Shown one piece after another: positions 10,612 through 20,330 of a DNA stretch of 64,000 nt. The stretch lies in NCBI GenBank assembly GCA_010279815.1, contig QEOQ01000704.1, positions 349,338 through 413,337 on the forward strand, written 5' to 3'. This DNA is from Brachionus plicatilis (lineage: Eukaryota; Rotifera; Eurotatoria; Ploima; Brachionidae). How positions within the stretch are numbered: the first letter of the stretch is position 1; each line of letters opens with the position of its first letter. Under the pieces are notes generated by a model. The model was not told the origin of the DNA. It was given only the letters and a program-made list of their open reading frames with translations, and searched no databases. Position numbers and translations under genes: made by a program.

Positions 10612-11207
10612 GCTGATTAAGAACTATTATTTTTTTTAAAAACAAAAAAATTAAATTTTTTTTTGATTATTTGATTTTCGTGACTAGAGGTGTTTTAGTG
10701 ACAAGTTTAAAAAAAAACGATTAATTGGATTTAAAATGTCAATTTTTAAAACATGGTGAAATAGAAATGTTGGTTGATTCTGGTCAAAACAGAACATACT
10801 AAGCAAAGTATTCTGGCTAAAAAAACGAAAATGAAATTGTAAAGTTTGGATCAAATTTTGATTTAATTTTTATTAAAAGTCACATTACATTTGTTAATTA
10901 CACGTTTTTTGTTTTTTTAATAAACAAAAAATTCATTAAAATAAATTAATTAAAAAATTGTTGATTGACTATTTATTTTAATTTAAAAGCTAGATTTTAA
11001 CTTGTACCGAATATAACCAACAATTGACTTTTTTTTTCAAATTTATGAGTTGACATTTGTGAAATGTCACTTAAAATTATTAAGCAGTTGTTTTAAAGCC
11101 ATTTTACTTTATTATTATTTATATATTGATATGTAGCGAGCTAAAAATCATTCAGAATAAAAAAAATCAAATCAAAAAATACTAGCTAATTACATTAATT
11201 TAAAATA
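10612..11207. other. AT-rich non-coding DNA
   Basis: No gene seen. It holds a copy of the stem-loop/(AATA) motif at about 11111-11160 just before the foldback element. Confidence 0.45.
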
Positions 11208-11440
11208 CAGTGGTTATTTGATGACAGTATTTTACGAAAAATTACGTAACCAAATTTTACCACATATTACGTAAATTAACGTAAAATCCGCAAAAGTGAG
11301 AAAAAAGTAATTCAAAAAATTACGTAAATTATCAGGATTTTACGATAATTTTGGTAAAATTTGGTAAAATTCAAAACATCCAAAATTTTTGAAAAAATTC
11401 TAAAAGTCAATCTTTTATTTTTTGAAAAATATCATATCGA
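11208..11440. mobile_element. Half of a TA-flanked foldback MITE
   Basis: Begins at TA|CAGTGGTTATTTGATGACAG and runs into TATTTTACGAAAAATTACG, the same terminus as the complete elements at 52740 and 58924. The second arm is missing and the right limit is approximate. Non-coding. Confidence 0.7.
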
Positions 11441-11514
11441 AATTTTTGCATGTTTAATAGAAATCACAATTTTAACAAAAAAATAAATTGATCATTAGAA
11501 ATATAGCTAATGAA

Positions 11515-11597
11515 AGAAAGACTCTTTTGTTTCGGTTGGATCGCTACGGCTGAATTTGTTCTCGGCCGATACTCTAAATGAGTAGCGAGTTCCTTTG
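11515..11597 (-). pseudogene. Isolated FN3 C-terminal strand fragment
   Basis: The minus strand reads LKGTRYSFRVSAENKFSRSD, the F-G strands of an FN3 module of the titin/twitchin type (Y-x-F-R-V-x-A-x-N). An in-frame stop follows shortly after. It is not part of the 9600-10611 copy and seems to come from another exon of the same kind of gene. Confidence 0.65.
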
Positions 11598-11599
11598 AG

Positions 11600-12540
11600 A
11601 AAAAAATTTTTTTATTTAATTCAAAAAAAAATATTTGTTTATTTATTTATTAAAAATTGTTGATTAATAAACATAATTTAATATTTAATTCATTGAGTGA
11701 ATTTTTTTTTTCAAACAACTTTCTAAAATTGATAACCTGACCAAAGTCTATTTTTTTGTATATCAGATTTTTAATTATTGTTAATTGTAAATTTTTGTTA
11801 TTTTTTATAATTAAAGTTTATTAAATTAAAATATACATTTTTATTCATTTTTTATTGTGCCTCAAACCATAAACTGAAGTCGGTCAAATGAATTTCGAGT
11901 CTTATAGAGTAATAACCTCTATAAGATTCTATCAATCTTAATGATTTTTGCTTTTAATTTAAATAAATAATAAATTTTCTTATAATTCTTGAATAAAAAA
12001 TTTATAAACAAAGCAGAGTTGTTCCTCAAGTCGCTATTTTTCAAGTCTTTCGACCAAAAAGTCAACTGTTGACTTTTCATAGTTTTTTTAGGTGAATAAT
12101 CTTTAAATTTTTAACGATGTTTTCCTTTTATTTTTAAATATTTTTTAATTTTTTTCAAAAGATATTTTATAAATTTATAATTTTTTTGTTAACAAAATGA
12201 TACAATTAAAAATGTGAACATTAAAGAGATTTGAGAAAAAAAAAATCCAAATTCAATTTTTAAAAAAGCTATAATTTAGTAAAAATGAAATCAAACAAAA
12301 CATCAACTCAAGTAATTATTTAACTTTTTACTGAAAAAGAAATTCAAGTTAAGTTAAGACTTGACTTTTTACTCATAAAAAAAATCAAGACAAGCCGTGA
12401 TTTAGACTTGACTTAAGACTTGAGGAAAAACTTTGAAATAAAGTTATTTAAGCAGAGTTTATATTTTAAAAATATTAAAATTTAGAGTGTCTGATGTTAC
12501 CGTTTATGATTTGGTACACTTTTTTTATTCTGACAATCTA
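11600..12540. other. AT-rich DNA with AAGTCAA/TTGACTT words
   Basis: No gene supported. 12010-12080 and 12300-12430 are rich in CAAGTC/GACTTG words like those of the foldback element at 28495-28865 and the tandem array at 63700. Confidence 0.4.
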
Positions 12541-12547
12541 AGCCATC

Positions 12548-13078
12548 TCCTCAATTATTCAAAAAGGTCCAAGAATTCGAGATACCCCAACTGAACACAG
12601 CATTCGCCAGCATAAATGAAAATTATGATCCAAGATTGACATTTTTTGCTGTAAAAAAGAGAGGAAATGCAAGATTTTTTTTGAAAGATAACAGAAATGA
12701 TCTTCAGAATCCTCCTATTGGTACTGTCATAGACACACGTGTTACCAAGGACCCATTATAATTATATTTGATTTCTCAGTCGACTAATCAAGGCACAGTT
12801 AGTCCGACACATTTTCATATTTTAGAAGACAAAAGTGGCTTGACACCTGACAAACTCCAAATAATTACTTACGGATTCACTCATTTGTATTACAATTGGC
12901 CGGTAAGTTGAGAGTTAAATTTATACGGAAATAACAGTATGCACTTGAGTCTGGAAGACTTTGCTCCACTAACACCTTTGTACTCGTTAATAAAGTACCC
13001 GCCATTTGCTCACAAAATTCAGATGCACAAAATTGAACCACTCGATGCGTTGTCAAATCTATTTTGGATGGTGTGAGG
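12548..13078 (+). pseudogene. Piwi/Argonaute PIWI-domain pseudogene, C-terminal part
   Basis: The plus strand reads PQLNTAFASINENYDPRLTF and then IGTVIDTRVTKDPL (GTV-x-D with a catalytic Asp of the PIWI slicer site). After an in-frame TAA it continues LYLISQSTNQGTVSPTHFHI and LTPDKLQIITYGFTHLYYNW, ending exactly at a GTAAGT donor (12903). This is Piwi-subfamily text. A further open stretch, 12940-13078, contains PPFAHKIQM and LSNLFWMV followed by TGA. It resembles the Piwi C-terminus with its catalytic His, but in a frame not cleanly joined. One nonsense codon and a disordered junction mark it as broken. Confidence 0.8.
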
Positions 13079-13135
13079 CGACTGGTCGGTGTTCGGCGCG
13101 CTCAATTGATAGATGTTTGCTTATTTTTCTCGTTG

Positions 13136-13182
13136 GAAAGAAGCTAACAAATACCGATTGATAGATTTGAAGCTTTTTTTCA
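13136..13182. repeat. Dispersed repeat, partial copy E
   Basis: Inverted piece (GCTAACAAATACCGATTGAT) of the repeat seen at 9228. It lies exactly between the two Piwi pieces. Confidence 0.8.
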
Positions 13183-13189
13183 AATTTAA

Positions 13190-13390
13190 AGATGTCTATG
13201 ACTCGATCAAACAAACGTGCTGCATTAAATTAGGTTTGCCAAGTTAATGTGTCACTTCCAATCTCATTAATATTAACAACATTAACATTAACAAAACAAA
13301 ATCAGCCATAACTAAATTAGCCATTCAAATGAATTTTAAGCTTGGAGGCGAAATATGGGGAGTTAGAACAATACCTTTAACAACTTTTAA
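13190..13390 (+). pseudogene. Piwi pseudogene, earlier PIWI-domain part, out of order
   Basis: The plus strand reads DVYDSIKQTCCIKLGLPS, a TAA, CVTSNLIN, then SAITKLAIQMNFKLGGEIWG and VRTIPL. In Piwi proteins the YD-x-IK...Q-x-N-x-KLGGE-x-W segment lies N-terminal to the GTV-x-D segment. Here it comes after it, separated by dispersed repeat E, so order is scrambled. The sequence stops before the first catalytic Asp region that should follow. Confidence 0.75.
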
Positions 13391-13399
13391 CATTTAACA

Positions 13400-14126
13400 A
13401 ATTACAAATTTTAAACATAATTGGAAGAATTAAATAAAAGATTCTCTCCAAGCAAGTCTATGTGGATAGAACTTGTAAATTTAGGCAGGAACTTTTTATT
13501 TATATTTTTTTTAAACTAGCCTTTTGGACCTTACCTAAATAAACTAAAAAATTAATTGTCTGTCAAAAATGTACTGATTTTAGAAGTTTCCTTTCATTTT
13601 TTTATGATTAGAATTTTTAAAATGAATTTTTGTATATGAATGAACTGACAATTTTTTTCTAACTTTTATTAATATATACTAAATAAATGTATCAAATATT
13701 ATTTAAATTATTAATTTATCAATTCAAAATTAAAAAAGAAAAAAATAATTCTTTTAAACTGCAAACTTTTTAATACCATAACTATAATAAAACTTTTATG
13801 ATTTAAAATTAACAAAACAAATTCTACTGACATTCATCTTAAAATTTTATTCTAGAAAAATTCGAAACTTATTTAAGATAATTTTTTTAAAATTTTAAAA
13901 TTTTACAAATTTTAAAAAATTTTTAAATTTTTCAAATTTGCAAAAATTTTAATAATTTTATTTATTTTAATTATTTAATCTTTTTTTAAAATTTTTGGCA
14001 AAAATACTTCAAGGATAGTTTAAAAAAAAATTGTTAAAAATTACCTGTAAATAATGCTCCTTATAAGCTTCCTAAATAGTCTGAATTTGTTGCGAAACTG
14101 CTGAAAACATCCTCTCTTCGAGTCTA
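13400..14126. other. AT-rich non-coding DNA
   Basis: No gene or recognisable repeat beyond general AT-rich sequence. Confidence 0.4.
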
Positions 14127-14447
14127 TCAAATTAACCATACGCCCTTTAGATCGTTGAGCTCTTCTATTAATATTGTGATGCGCATGTCTTTTGAGCTCG
14201 ACGAGCTGTCTCTAAGTTTCAAAGCATCTATGGCACGCTGAGAATTTGGGTGGTGAGGTCCTTGGAGATTGCTTCGATTAGCTTGAGAGCCCGGTTCATC
14301 GGGTATCTTGTGTTCCGGATTCATCTCATGTGATTGAAGATGCTCTGGATGGCCAGAGTTATTTTGGCGGCTGAGATTAGCTTGTTGAGTGCAAAATCGT
14401 TCATCCAAATGTTTTTGGCTGTTTCGAAGGCACAATGCTATCATCAC
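14127..14447 (-). CDS. Uncharacterised ORF, possibly part of the broken coiled-coil gene
   Basis: 106 codons from ATG to TGA, hydrophilic, with a Ser run followed by [15 protein letters not shown]. Base composition is less AT-rich than the surroundings. It lies downstream, on the same strand, of the coiled-coil fragment at 15273-14817 and of repeat B, so it may be a displaced exon. I do not recognise it and it may be fortuitous. Confidence 0.25.
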   Translation of the reverse strand: MMIALCLRNSQKHLDERFCTQQANLSRQNNSGHPEHLQSHEMNPEHKIPDEPGSQANRSNLQGPHHPNSQRAIDALKLRDSSSSSKDMRITILIEELNDLKGVWLI

Positions 14448-14630
14448 TAGTCAACAGAGTCTCTAGCTTTAGAAGCTCATCAGTTGAATGCGAGACCGTT
14501 TGATGAAGTTAAGCTGTGTGTAAAAAATTTGGTTGAATAAAATTTCAATTAAATAACAACAAGCTTAATTTACAACTGAACACATTGAAACTTTCAATTC
14601 AATATAAAGATCACACAAAATTTGTCTCCG

Positions 14631-14816
14631 ACAATTGAAAAAAAAGCTTCAAAGACTATCAATCGGTATTTGTTAGCTTTTTTTCCAAAGAGAAAAATAA
14701 GCCAACATCTAACAATTGACTCTTTGGCTTGGGTGCATTGGTCGCACCACTTTAATTGAACAACAGACCTATGCTGTCGTGCAGCGGAAAAATTACCAAC
14801 CCTTTTTGTGACCTTT
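14631..14816. repeat. Dispersed repeat, copy B
   Basis: Same unit as 9228-9417, here with the TCCGACAATTG edge also seen in copy C and a 6-bp insertion (TGTCGT) near the right end. It abuts the 3' end of the coiled-coil frame, whose codons run up to AGGCAAAAGG at the repeat boundary. Confidence 0.85.
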
Positions 14817-15273
14817 TGCCTCTCAGCATATTCAATTATTTTCTTTTATTTGCTTATTTCTTTATCTAAGCAAACTCTTTCTTCCTTAGCATGCTTTAAT
14901 TCTTTCCTCAACAATTCATTTTGCTGGTTCAGTGCTTGAACTTTTCTGGTCGCATCTCGCAGTTCATTTTCAGCAGCTTCTTTTCTCCGTTCAGCTATCT
15001 TAATATCCGCTTCCATCTGAGAAATTTTATAGTTGTGACAACGCTTAAGATTATCGCTAATTATTTCTTTAAAAAAACTAAAACTACTACCTTTTCTAAC
15101 AATTCATTTCTAAAGACTTCATGGTGTTTTTTTACCAGTTGATCCAGCCGATTGTTCAGATCACGAACTGAATTCAATGAATTTGATCGATTCCTTGTTG
15201 TTGTTGGCTGATTAAATGTTTCATCCAAAGATTGGCACTCATTCAATCGCAATTTTGGTATCCGACTCAACAT
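14817..15273 (-). pseudogene. Coiled-coil gene fragment truncated by a dispersed repeat
   Basis: ATG at 15273 begins MLSRIPKLRLNECQSLDETF, followed by a Ser/Asn-rich stretch and LVKKHHEVFRNELLEK. A second block on the same strand (from about 15058) reads IAERRKEAAENELRDATRKV and LNQQNELLRKELKHAKEERV, a clear coiled coil ending at TAA just before the repeat. The join between the two blocks is not clean: neither GTAGTAG nor a simple acceptor restores the frame. I call it broken. Family unknown. Confidence 0.45.
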
Positions 15274-15339
15274 TTTAAAATTTTCTAAAAAATAAGCTAA
15301 ATTAGTTAAATTGGTGTTTGTTTTTAAATAAGTCAAAAA

Positions 15340-16310
15340 TTCAAATTCAAATTAAATTTTAATTGCAATTTTCATATTTTTAAGATTTTGAAAGTTTTCT
15401 TTGCAATATTTTTTCTAAATTAAACTTTCACCAAAATAATCTTAACTTTTACAACCTAATTTTAAATTATTTAAATAAAAATAAATTTATAAATTTTTGA
15501 CATTTTTTCGTTAGTTGTTAAATTAAAATTTTAAAATAATTAATTTTTTGGTAATTTTTTTCATATAAAAAAATTTTGTTAAGCTAATTTTTGTGCTATT
15601 TAGATTTTTTTTTCGAGAGCAGTTTTTAAAATTTGGGGGTCCATTGATTTCTAATAACAATTTTAATTCATTTAGCCTAAAATATATATTTTTAAAAAAA
15701 AATATTTCCTTAGATTCGTCAATTTAAAATTTTTGGGTTAAAAATAAATCGATTTTTTTCCAGCTTTTAAGATTTTTAGACACAGTGATTTTTAAACAAA
15801 AAACTTACAAAAATTACCAGAATTTCAGCTTAAGAAACATTTATAATGATTATAATTATTTTGACTCAAATTATAAATTAAATCATTACAAAGATATCTT
15901 TAAAATACTGATAGGGTGTTTTTAGTGCAGATTTTCCTTAAGGATTTTACAATCTTCAAATTTTTCTTGCTCAACTATTCAAAAAGTTTGCCTTTTCTCT
16001 AATAAAAATCCTCTGAAAATGCTATTCATGGGTTACTTGGCTAAAAAAAAATTAAATATTTTCTATTAAATACCCTCAATTACTAGTTTATAAGGAAAAT
16101 ATCGTGATGAATTAGTTTAAAAAATTTCAAAAATTAAATGAAAAAAACTTTAAAGCTAGAATTTTTAGCCAAAAAATATTATTTAACTTACCAATTTTTC
16201 GGTAAAGATCTTGTATGTTTGATTAAATTTCCACATATTTTCTAAAACGGTCTCAACTTTTTGTAATTTTAAATCCTCCAGATCCAGCTCTTTAAATTTA
16301 AATCAGTTTC
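15340..16310. other. AT-rich non-coding DNA
   Basis: No gene seen on either strand. Confidence 0.4.
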
Positions 16311-16360
16311 TTTAAATTTAGTTTCATGGTTTTTAAAAAACTCATGAAACTAAATTTAAA
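16311..16360. repeat. Perfect hairpin, 18-bp arms
   Basis: TTTAAATTTAGTTTCATG (16311-16328) is exactly complementary to 16343-16360, with a 14-nt loop that is itself nearly palindromic (GTTTTTAAAAAAC). Confidence 0.9.
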
Positions 16361-16778
16361 ATTATTAATTTATTTAAGAGAAATTTAGTTGGAATACCTC
16401 AAAATTTTAATAAAACACCCCAAATTTTTAAGTTTTTGCTCCAAATTTATTAGAATAACCCCAAAAAACAAAAAAATACATAAAAATTTAAAAAAAAAAA
16501 CACTTTTTTTATTATTTGACACCAATCTTTTTTATTCGAATTTGATTAAAATGACAACAAAAATAAAAAAAAATAAACTTTTTTTTACTTGTGACACTAT
16601 ATTAAATTTTTTAATTTTTTCCACACCGTTTTTTACTTCAAAAAAAGTGTTTTTTTGCACCTGATTTTTCTATGCTTGCAGTTGTAGCCGTGTTTATCGC
16701 TAAAGCCAAACAATTAGATATTATCTAGATTTTTTGATATTTAAATTTACAGCGGTTCTAATAAAAACGTAACGCTCA
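16361..16778. other. AT-rich non-coding DNA before the minisatellite
   Basis: No gene supported. The open frame on the plus strand here is lysine/phenylalanine-rich low-complexity translation of AT-rich DNA. Confidence 0.4.
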
Positions 16779-17107
16779 CCGACCGACCGTCCGTCAACCG
16801 ATCAAAATGGAGACTGGTGCCGTCCGATCAACGGTAACCGACCGTCCGAACAACGGTGACTGTCCGTCCTAGCAGCCTTCTTAGCCGTCCGCCGACTGAG
16901 CCGTCTGACAGAACCGTCCGTCGACTGAGCCGTCCGACAGAACCGTCCGTCGACTGAGCCGTCCGACAGAACCGTCCGTCGACTGAGCAGTCCGACAGAA
17001 CCGTCCGACCGAACATTCCGACAGAACCGTCCGACCGAACCGTCCGACCGAACCGTCCGCCGACTGAACCGTCCGACCTAGCCGTCCGACCGACTGAACC
17101 GTCCGTG
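16779..17107. repeat. GC-rich minisatellite (CCGTCCGAC family)
   Basis: Tandem array built on a 9-12 nt core such as AACCGTCCGAC, with a higher-order unit of about 29 nt (CTGAGCCGTCCGACAGAACC plus CGTCCGTCGA) repeated at least three times near 16915-16990. It is strikingly GC-rich in this AT-rich window. It abuts the truncated end of the reverse transcriptase ORF. Confidence 0.9.
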
Positions 17108-17122
17108 ACGTAGAACTCCTGA

Positions 17123-18127
17123 CTAAGAAGAAATTCTATTAAAGACGTAGAACTTGCCCCCGTAACCAAATGTGGTCACAAATTTTGACTTGGGGTGCAG
17201 TTCCACGTTGAAGAATGCCTGTTTAAAGTCCAACTTTATATACCATAGGTGCCTTGGCCATTGAGTGTCCGTGGCGACCTGGTAGAGGGACTTCAGGCTG
17301 AACTTCGGCGCCTCGATGCATCTCGTTAATGCCGAGAAATCTGCTATCGGGCGCACTTTGGAGCCGGGTCTCCTGACTAAGAAGAAAGTCCCGCAGAATC
17401 TGGGGACTTTCTTGAGTGGGACGGTTTCAATAATGTTAGCTCTTAGGAGAGAGCTAATGACCTGGTCCCGTTCCCTATCTGAGGCTGCGATTTTATGGCG
17501 ATACCCCTGGGTTCGCGCGCAGCCTCCTTTAGTCCATATCCTAAGCCCATCTTTGAGTTTTCTGAAGAGGGCCTTGGGAACTGGGAAAATCCTATTAAAC
17601 TGTTGGATCGAAGTGGCTGGGTGGAAATAGCTGTCTACTTCGATCTTAACCGGTTCCTCCCCTGTAGCTAACTTGATGGGGAAGAACCTGATGGACATGT
17701 CACTTGAAGGCGAGGAGGTTTGAGAAGGATCTGTGGAGGATGGTGTCGTGGCATTAGTCGAACTGGAATCAGAGACAGCTTCTTCTAGGTCGTCGCCTGT
17801 CCCCTGCTGCTCTGTTTCCTGGTTCTCGAGGTCTTCCTCGGATTCTTCCGGGATATCCTCGTTACCCCCAGATTCTACAAAATAATATTGGTTGGTTTGG
17901 TCGTCCCAGAAGAATTTTCTAGTGACTGGACGACCAAACTCCCACCTATGGATTCTACTGTAATTAGGGTGGTCAGTGGTGGGTTGAAGGATGTTTGTTA
18001 AAAGATCCTTCCTGACTCCCGGCGGCAAGCGCGCCATTTCACGAGAATCGCACACGGCTTTTTGAGCCTGAGCGCGTTCCGCGAGATCTATTTCTTCGGC
18101 CTCCAGCACGTGGCGGAGGCCTCCCGC
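17123..18127 (-). pseudogene. Reverse transcriptase ORF of a retroelement, 3'-truncated
   Basis: Minus-strand frame open from after TAG 18128-18130 to TAG 17123-17125. The N-terminal ~200 residues have no recognised protease motif and include an acidic/Ser linker. Then come RT fingers (GTFFLVRRPGSKVRPIADFS) and palm motif A (YIKLDFKQAFF, catalytic Asp, then VELHP). The frame ends soon after, before any YxDD box, RNase H or integrase/recombinase, so the enzyme is incomplete. It overlaps the upstream ORF by 89 nt in the +1 frame. Lineage is unresolved: a DIRS-like or LTR/pararetro-like RT are both possible. Much more GC-rich than flanking DNA. Confidence 0.8.
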
Positions 18128-18629
18128 CTATTCCTGACGTGGTTGGGACAACTTTGTTGTTTACCACCACGAGTGAATCCCGTTGGGGAATGTACCTGGC
18201 GTGGTTAACAAGCTCCCGCTCATCAATAAATCTGAGAGCCTTCTCCCAGCCTGCCTTGGATATCACGAAAAAGAGGTGGATCCTGTTTCTGAGTTTTAGT
18301 ACGGCGGGCTCTGGGAGGTTACCTATACTGTTGTACACTTCAAGGAGGGTATCCAGTTCGTGATAGTCCCTCGCTTTGAAGTGCTTGCAATCTTTTGCAG
18401 CTAACCTAGCCCTTAGTTCTTGGGCCATGACACCGTAATTGAGCTGACCTGTAGTATTAACACTACTTACCTCAGGCTCCATTTTGGAGCTCCCGTATCC
18501 AGAAGAGGTCGCGGTTGACATCGTTGTCATCGGGGTTCCTTTTGCGAGGATATCCGTGCGCTCGAATAGCTGCTGCATCCCTGTGCGCATTTCGGCCAGA
18601 CCGGCTGACAGACAGCGTATGGTTTGCTA
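18039..18629 (-). pseudogene. Gag-like ORF, second segment with basic C-terminus
   Basis: The frame runs from after an in-frame TAG (about 18630) to TGA 18039-18041. It has a helical central part (HELDTLLEVYNSIGNLPEPA, WEKALRFIDERELVNHARYI) and a strongly basic Arg/Gly/Ser tail (GGRRNRSRGTRSGSKSR) suited to binding nucleic acid, as in many gag proteins without zinc knuckles. It is in the same frame as the ORF upstream (18675), from which it is separated by two TAG codons in a glutamine-coding tract. The stop context TCG-TGA-A lies where a +1 shift would enter the RT frame (GAA ATG GCG). Confidence 0.6.
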
Positions 18630-18674
18630 GAGCGTTATTTGCGGTGGTGCCTGTTGCTGCTGCTGTTGCTGCTG

Positions 18675-19223
18675 CTAATGCTGCTGATGTTGCTGTTGTT
18701 GCTGGTTGTCGGCCATGTTTCTTTGCGGGCTGACTCTTGGTATCTCGACTGTTGAATCTAAATTAAAGCTCGAGTTTAGAGAAAGTGGTGGGGACTGGCC
18801 TGAAAGGTCCTTAGTCAAGGAGACTATAGAAGGCGAAGGAGGAATTCGCAACGATGGCTCAGCATCCTGACTGTCTGACTCTTCCTCGGCTGTGGACAAG
18901 TAGTCCTTCAGCTTCTTAGCACTATAGCGCGATTCTTTTAGTTCGCGTGCTACTGCCTTGTTTATGTCCCTAATTAAGAGTCGCTTAGTGGCTCCTATGT
19001 GGGATACTAAGCATCTACTAAGCCTAGTTTGGGATGCCTGAGAAATTTCAGCATCCATGAAAGAATCCCAATCAAGATCAACCACTGTTTTACGATAAGT
19101 GGGATCTAAATATATGGATCTTTTTAAGAGAAAGATTCTTAACACTAATTGCCAGTCCCCTGGCTTATGTTGCAACTCGTCTTGTAGACGAGTGCATAGA
19201 GAAATCGTGTCGAAGAGAAGCAT
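18675..19223 (-). pseudogene. Gag-like ORF, N-terminal segment
   Basis: ATG 19223-19221 follows a longer open frame. It encodes a helical protein (LLKRSIYLDPTYRKTVVDLD, LLIRDINKAVARELKESRYS) with an acidic Ser/Pro linker, ending in a poly-Gln/His run and TAG. After the TAG the same frame continues with more CAG/CAA codons into the 18039-18629 segment. It belongs to the same element as the RT at 17123. No family could be named. Confidence 0.5.
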
Positions 19224-19249
19224 GCTTTCGAACAATGAAAAACCTAAAG

Positions 19250-19510
19250 AGAGGTTTTTAAGAAAGAGAGTAGAAAAGAAGGGAGTGTGTGCACACCAGG
19301 CTTAAGCCAATGAGCTTTCGAAAATTAGTCTGTTCGAAAAAGCATTGAATAAAAAAAAGAATTATTTTTGATTAGCAGAATTTGAAGTTGATTATTAGAG
19401 ATTACTCAGTCTTTTTAAGACCATGATGAGAAAAATCCAAGTCCAATAGAAAAAATTCAAAAAAAAAAATAAATCTAAAATTCGACAAACATACGCAAAA
19501 AATCTAAGGT
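19250..19510. other. Upstream flank of the retroelement
   Basis: No LTR, split repeat or primer-binding site could be recognised. AT-rich DNA resumes at about 19330. Confidence 0.4.
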
Positions 19511-19774
19511 TTAAAAAAATAAAAATGACAAATTTTCTTTTAAGTTTTGCTTGTTTAAAATTCTAGCTTGTAAGCTATCACTATTTTGAGATATCTTGTT
19601 CGAAATGTCCACGTTTTCATGATATACTGGCAATGGCAGCTCTAGCAAGTTGACTTGGTAGTTCTGATCAATCCTAATTGTCCTATTCAAGTCACATGAT
19701 TCGATCAATGGTTTGACTGGATTGAACGGGTTCGAGATGGGATCAGAGAGATCTTCAATAAAATTTTTTGTCAT
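19511..19774 (-). CDS. Uncharacterised ORF, possible exon
   Basis: 87 codons from ATG to TAA. The frame is open further upstream to a possible acceptor (TGTATTAG), reading NIEKREHLCNDEIMTKNFIE. The centre (NYQVNLLELPLPVYHENVDI) looks like real protein rather than translated AT-rich DNA. It lies on the same strand, downstream of the INCENP-like exon at 20025, but the phases do not join simply. Family unknown. Confidence 0.3.
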   Translation of the reverse strand: MTKNFIEDLSDPISNPFNPVKPLIESCDLNRTIRIDQNYQVNLLELPLPVYHENVDISNKISQNSDSLQARILNKQNLKENLSFLFF

Positions 19775-20024
19775 TATTTCATCATTACATAGGTGTTCTC
19801 TTTTCTCGATATTCCCTAATACAATAAAAATTATTTAGCTAAAAATTTTAACTTGCTTGATTTGTTTTTTTTTTTAAATATTTGGTTTGAATTAACTGAA
19901 AAAATTGGATAACATTTTTGATAAAAATATATGTATTGAATGAATTAAAGATTTTTTAAATTGATGATATCGAATTCAATTTTAAATGATATTAAAATAT
20001 TTTACTTTTATTGAAATTGATCAC

Positions 20025-20195
20025 CTTGAGACACTGGTCCTGGACTCTCTGGCTGAGCAGGGGCTGCTCGTCCCACACGAATATCGGCTCGCTAGGCTCG
20101 TCCTCGTCATCAGTGTCGTCGTCCGAGCGAATTTCGCTCAAGTCATAGTTGTCATCGTTGACGACGCCGCCGACTGATTGGCCACCACACTTGAA
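20025..20195 (-). pseudogene. INCENP IN-box exon fragment
   Basis: The minus strand reads NYDLSEIRSDDDTDDEDEPS followed by EPIFVWDEQPLLSQRVQDQC and then a weak GTGATC donor. The NYD..SDD-TDDE-P-x-PIPxW pattern is the start of the INCENP ARK-binding IN-box, which activates Aurora B in the chromosomal passenger complex. The basic residue usually found after D-E-P (Arg/Lys) is Ser-Glu here. The upstream side is cut by dispersed repeat C, and no other INCENP exon was found, so I treat it as an orphan fragment. Confidence 0.6.
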
Positions 20196-20207
20196 TTTTT
20201 TTCCGAC

Positions 20208-20330
20208 AATTGAAAAAAAAGCTTCAAAGACTGTCAATCGGTATTTGTTAGCTTTTTTTCCAAAGAAAAAAATAAGCCAACATCTAACAATTGACTCTTT
20301 GGCTTGGGTGCATTGGCCGCACCGCTTAAA
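20208..20330. repeat. Dispersed repeat, copy C
   Basis: TCCGACAATTGAAAAAAAAG edge as in copy B, ending just after the GGTGC..GCACC hairpin. It lacks the CAGCGG tail of copies A and B. It abuts the INCENP-like exon. Confidence 0.85.

Noticed and set aside
16389..16664. 91-codon plus-strand ORF
   Set aside because: Composition (Lys, Phe, Ile, Thr) is what random AT-rich DNA gives. No ATG context, homology or splice signals.
16828..17169. ORF through the minisatellite (SDGSVG repeats)
   Set aside because: Tandem DNA repeats translate into a periodic frame without stops. It is out of frame with the RT and crosses the template-switch scar.
17316..17630. Plus-strand ORFs over the retroelement (also 18139, 18515, 19099)
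   Set aside because: Antisense shadows of the GC-rich gag/RT frames.
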